Shown piece by piece: positions 7,090 to 10,804 of a stretch of 10,804 nucleotides of DNA (position 1 is the stretch's first letter; every line of letters begins with the position of its first letter). The stretch is taken from contig JAQUGB010000044.1 in NCBI GenBank assembly GCA_028684345.1, positions 1-10,804 on the forward strand, written 5' to 3'. The DNA comes from Tepidiphilus sp. (GTDB lineage: Bacteria > Pseudomonadota > Gammaproteobacteria > Burkholderiales > Rhodocyclaceae). Below the pieces are notes generated by a model. The model ran no database searches. It was not told where the DNA came from and was given only the letters and a program-made list of their open reading frames with translations. The translations under genes and the position numbers were made by a program.

Positions 7090-7107
7090 AGATGTCGCGC
7101 CATTTTT

Positions 7108-7116
7108 TGCTATCCT
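7108..7116 (+). promoter_or_regulatory. Putative extended -10 promoter of the dehydrogenase-gmhB operon
   Basis: TGCTATCCT: a TGn extension and TATCCT. The start of transcription would be near 7123, about 35 bases before the ATG at 7158, with GGGAG at 7146-7150 as ribosome binding site. It mirrors the lplT promoter on the other strand. Confidence 0.45.
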
Positions 7117-7157
7117 CGCGCAAAAGCACGAGGGACGATTTTTTCGGGAGAATTTTT

Positions 7158-8039
7158 ATGGACGTCGGTTTCATCGGTCTCGGTCTGATGGGGCGCCCCA
7201 TGGCGCTCAACCTTCTGCGCGCGGGGCACCGGGTGCACGTCTGGGCTCGCCGCAGGGAATCGATGGCGCCGCTCATCGAAGCCGGAGCCATCGCCGCAGA
7301 TTCTCCGGCCGAACTTGCTCGCAGTGTGCGCATCACTTTTTCCATGGTGGCCGACGCCCCGGACGTGGAAGAAGTCACTCTAGGGGAACGGGGCGTGGCC
7401 CTCGGCTCCCAGCCGGGGCACATCCACGTCGATTGCAGCACCATCGCGCCCGAAGCCGTGCGCTGCATCGCCGCGCGGCTGGCCGAACGCGGCGTTCTCA
7501 TGCTCGATGCCCCCGTCTCCGGTGGCGAGATCGGCGCCATCGAGGGCACGCTCACGTTCATGGTTGGCGGTGACGAAGCCGCCTTCGCCACCGTACGACC
7601 GCTATTCGAAGCCATGGGGCGCACCATCACCTGGATCGGCCAAAGCGGCGCCGGCCAGGTCGCCAAGGCCTGCAACCAGATACTCACCGGCGTCACTGTG
7701 GTGGCCGTGGCCGAAGCCTTCAACCTCGCCCGCGCCGAAGGTGTCGACCCCGGCCGCGTGCGCACGGCGCTCTTGGGCGGCTCGGCCTACTCGCGCGTAC
7801 TGGAAAACCACGGCGCCCGCATGCTCGAGCGCAACTTCCGCCCCGGTTTCAAAGCCTGGATGCACCAGAAAGACATGCGCATCGTGCTCGACGAAGCCCA
7901 CCGCAGCGGCGTTCCCGCGCCCCTGTCGGCGGTGGCCGCGCAATGGTTCAACGCCCTCGTCGGCGCCGGCCTGGGCGAGGAAGATTCGATCGCCGTGCTC
8001 AAGCTCTTCGAGCAGATGAGAGGAGGGCAGGGGCGTTGA
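7158..8039 (+). CDS. Beta-hydroxyacid dehydrogenase family oxidoreductase (GarR/GlxR-like)
   Basis: Soluble NAD(P)-dependent enzyme of 293 residues in the family of tartronate semialdehyde reductase and 3-hydroxyisobutyrate dehydrogenase. It starts with the dinucleotide motif GFIGLGLMGRPMA. The Arg-rich WARRRE after the second strand (residues 29-34) suggests a preference for NADP(H). DAPVSGGEIGAIEGTL at 117-132 is the substrate-binding signature, and GAGQVAKACNQ at 165-174 carries the catalytic K170 and N173; HQKDM near 238 is the conserved C-terminal Lys-Asp. The start has GGGAG 7 bases upstream. The closest named functions are 2-hydroxy-3-oxopropionate reductases, but substrate cannot be assigned from motifs alone. 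It is followed after 8 bases by gmhB in the same direction, so the two are probably cotranscribed. A succinic semialdehyde reductase-type role is an alternative. Confidence 0.87.
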   Translation: MDVGFIGLGLMGRPMALNLLRAGHRVHVWARRRESMAPLIEAGAIAADSPAELARSVRITFSMVADAPDVEEVTLGERGVALGSQPGHIHVDCSTIAPEAVRCIAARLAERGVLMLDAPVSGGEIGAIEGTLTFMVGGDEAAFATVRPLFEAMGRTITWIGQSGAGQVAKACNQILTGVTVVAVAEAFNLARAEGVDPGRVRTALLGGSAYSRVLENHGARMLERNFRPGFKAWMHQKDMRIVLDEAHRSGVPAPLSAVAAQWFNALVGAGLGEEDSIAVLKLFEQMRGGQGR

Positions 8040-8047
8040 GACCGAGC

Positions 8048-8623
8048 ATGAACGGCAAACCGGCCGTCTTCCTCGACCGCGATGGCGTCATCAACGAAGA
8101 TCGCGGCTACGTCCATCGCTGGGAAGACTTCTCCTTCCTGCCCGGTGCGATCGAGGCCCTGCGCCAGCTGCAGCAGAAAGGCTATCTCCTCGTCGTCATC
8201 ACCAATCAATCGGCCGTCGCTCGTGGCCTGTGCACGGAAGCCGACGTCCTCGCCCTGCACGAACGGATGCGCGCTTTCTTGCGCGAACGGGGCATCGAGC
8301 TTGCCGGCATCTATCACTGCCCGCACCACCCCCAAGGCAGCGTGTCGGACTATGCCATCGCCTGCGCCTGCCGCAAGCCCGAACCCGGTATGATCCTGCG
8401 CGCTGCCCAAGCGCACGGCATCGACTTGTCCCGTTCGCTCCTGGTGGGCGACAAACTCAGCGACCTCGAAGCCGGCCGCGCCGCGGGTATTCCTTCCCTC
8501 TACCTCGTCGTACCGCCAGGGCAGGACAAGGATCTCTCCCCCTTGCCGGGAGTGCAACGGGTCTCGGGGCTGAGCGAGGTGGTGGAGCGGATGTTCGGGG
8601 CGCAGGCAATGCCATCTTCATGA
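8048..8623 (+). CDS. gmhB: D-glycero-beta-D-manno-heptose 1,7-bisphosphate 7-phosphatase GmhB
   Basis: HAD-superfamily phosphatase of 191 residues, the same length as E. coli GmhB. It removes the 7-phosphate of heptose 1,7-bisphosphate in the ADP-heptose pathway for the LPS inner core. FLDRDGVIN gives the nucleophile D10 and acid/base D12. GYVHRWEDFSFLPG matches GmhB closely, and ITNQS (51-55) is HAD motif II. The zinc-binding insert has CPHHPQGS (C91, H93) with CACRKP (C106, C108), and GDKLSD near 134-139 supplies the Mg-binding aspartate. The start has only a poor ribosome binding site, but it lies 8 bases after the previous stop, so translational coupling is likely. The position between a hydroxyacid dehydrogenase and a UDP-sugar dehydrogenase suggests an envelope polysaccharide context. 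Confidence 0.95.
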   Translation: MNGKPAVFLDRDGVINEDRGYVHRWEDFSFLPGAIEALRQLQQKGYLLVVITNQSAVARGLCTEADVLALHERMRAFLRERGIELAGIYHCPHHPQGSVSDYAIACACRKPEPGMILRAAQAHGIDLSRSLLVGDKLSDLEAGRAAGIPSLYLVVPPGQDKDLSPLPGVQRVSGLSEVVERMFGAQAMPSS

Positions 8624-8636
8624 GGACTCGGCTACA

Positions 8637-9953
<1,317 letters not shown>

Positions 9954-10000
9954 GCTTTTGATCAAGTCTGGGCGCACGTGCGTTACGTGGCAACCCGTAT

Positions 10001-10032
10001 TACAATGGCAAACATGAACGCCCGCCACGACG
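10001..10032 (+). repeat. Promoter-plus-start repeat, copy B (before and inside the Rpn-family gene)
   Basis: The second copy of the 32-base element: TACAAT, 7 bases, ATG, then codons for Asn-Ala-Arg-His-Asp. It differs from copy A at five positions. No Shine-Dalgarno sequence precedes the ATG at 10014, so the TACAAT box probably drives a leaderless message. An in-frame ATG at 10005 lies inside the box. Confidence 0.8.
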
Positions 10033-10804
10033 CCAGCTACAAGCACCTCTTCTCCTCGCCCAAGGTGGTGCAGCACCTCATCGAAGGGTTCCTGCCTGCC
10101 GAAGGGTTGGGGCGGTTCGACTTCAGCACCCTGGAAAAGGTCCCCGCGAGCTACGTGAGCGAAGACCTGCGCGAGCGCGCCGACGACGTCATCTGGCGGG
10201 TGAAGACGGGCGAAGACTGGCTCTACCTCTATCTTCTGATCGAATTCCAGAGTAGTGTCGACCCCTGGATGGCAGTGCGCCTCCTCACCTACGTCGGACT
10301 GCTCTATCAGGACCTCATCAAGGGCGGACAGATCAAGGGCAGACGCCTGCCGCCGGTTTTGCCCATCGTCTTCTACACTGGCGAAGCACCCTGGAATGCG
10401 GCCACCGACATTGCCGAGCTCCTGCCCCAAGACCCGCCCGAGACGCTCGCCAAGTACCTGCCGCGCCTGGCCTACGTGCTCATCGACGAGAACGCCTATA
10501 GTGACGAGACGCTCGCCGGGCTGAAGAACGTGGTCGCGGCTACCATGCGGCTCAAGCGCCAGCAACGGCCGCAGGATCTCGCCCGGCTCACCGCGGCGCT
10601 GCACCGCTGGTTTGCCGGGGATGCGGAACTCGAACGCCTGCTCACCGTCTGGATACGGGAATATCTGCTGCGCGACCTGCGTCCGGAACTGGACGTACCC
10701 GAAGCCCACGACCTGGGGGAGATCACCATGCAACTGGCCGAACGATTCAAGCAATGGGAACGGGAAGTCGAGAAGGCGCCCGCGCCCTCATCCCTGGGCT
10801 CACT
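10014..10804 (+). CDS. Rpn-family PD-(D/E)XK nuclease/transposase-like protein (C-terminus cut by window edge)
   Basis: 263 codons are visible and the frame is still open at the window end. The family (YhgA-like, relatives of E. coli RpnA-E) is known for DNA endonuclease activity that promotes RecA-independent recombination, and some members are linked to phage defence. The N-terminus reads MNARHDASYKHLFSSPKVV, the family opening. ADDVIWRV (D57/D58) followed about 19 residues later by LIEFQS (E77-x-Q79) forms the PD-(D/E)XK-like active site. LPIVFYTGEAPWN at 116-128 is another typical Rpn segment. The region after about 165 is helical and variable. The start has no ribosome binding site but lies 7 bases after TACAAT. 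An internal ATG at 10728 has a strong ribosome binding site. The gene follows the UDP-sugar dehydrogenase after 60 bases and probably has its own promoter. Confidence 0.9.
   Translation, partial: MNARHDASYKHLFSSPKVVQHLIEGFLPAEGLGRFDFSTLEKVPASYVSEDLRERADDVIWRVKTGEDWLYLYLLIEFQSSVDPWMAVRLLTYVGLLYQDLIKGGQIKGRRLPPVLPIVFYTGEAPWNAATDIAELLPQDPPETLAKYLPRLAYVLIDENAYSDETLAGLKNVVAATMRLKRQQRPQDLARLTAALHRWFAGDAELERLLTVWIREYLLRDLRPELDVPEAHDLGEITMQLAERFKQWEREVEKAPAPSSLGS
10715..10730 (+). promoter_or_regulatory. Internal ribosome binding site and in-frame ATG within the Rpn-family gene
   Basis: GGGGGAG at 10715-10721 is followed 6 bases later by ATG (10728-10730), in frame with the Rpn protein at Met239. 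It is a better initiation site than the start of the full-length gene. It could produce a small C-terminal protein; the product size cannot be read because the window ends 25 codons later. Confidence 0.45.

Noticed and set aside
7035..7103. A longer lplT with 23 extra N-terminal residues
   Set aside because: A good ribosome binding site precedes 7034, LplT proteins begin near the FYFIMAAQFF segment, and the extension would overlap the proposed promoters.
9973..9982. Perfect 10-base palindrome CGCACGTGCG before the Rpn gene as an operator
   Set aside because: Short palindromes of this composition are common in GC-rich DNA, and it has no counterpart upstream of repeat copy A.

Overview
The window is about 10.8 kb of GC-rich proteobacterial chromosome. 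Protein motifs and gene order best fit a betaproteobacterium: an OmpR/EnvZ pair, a tsaB-rimI-uracil-DNA glycosylase operon with a long disordered glycosylase N-terminus, a heptose phosphatase for Gram-negative LPS, and LplT. The taxon is an inference. I see no tRNA, rRNA, CRISPR array, insertion sequence or origin, and no gene-free stretch longer than 125 bases.

Left part (1-2064, minus strand): a response regulator (ompR-like) and its sensor kinase (envZ-like, cut by the window edge) overlap by 4 bases. Diverging from them is the operon tsaB-rimI-family 4 uracil-DNA glycosylase (2163-4281), whose three genes overlap by 4 bases each. It combines tRNA t6A modification, ribosomal protein S18 acetylation and uracil excision.

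Middle part (4282-7034): a stand-alone membrane ferric-reductase/NADPH-oxidase-like flavocytochrome, with an inverted repeat in its promoter region, converges on lplT, the inner-membrane lysophospholipid transporter. lplT and the next operon diverge from back-to-back extended -10 promoters.

Right part (7158-10804): a beta-hydroxyacid dehydrogenase (GarR/GlxR-like), gmhB (LPS heptose pathway) and a TviB/WbpO-type UDP-N-acetylhexosamine dehydrogenase run in one direction, suggesting a cell-surface polysaccharide function. The last gene, cut by the window edge, is an Rpn-family PD-(D/E)XK nuclease-like protein.

Two observations stand out. The uracil-DNA glycosylase begins with a short peptide that resembles the clamp-loader-binding N-terminus of DNA polymerase III psi (HolD), a protein encoded next to rimI in E. 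coli. Also, the promoter and first codons of the UDP-sugar dehydrogenase are a near copy (27 of 32 bases) of the promoter and first codons of the downstream Rpn gene. This suggests that the dehydrogenase took over an Rpn gene start. The same Rpn gene has a strong internal ribosome binding site that could make a small C-terminal protein.
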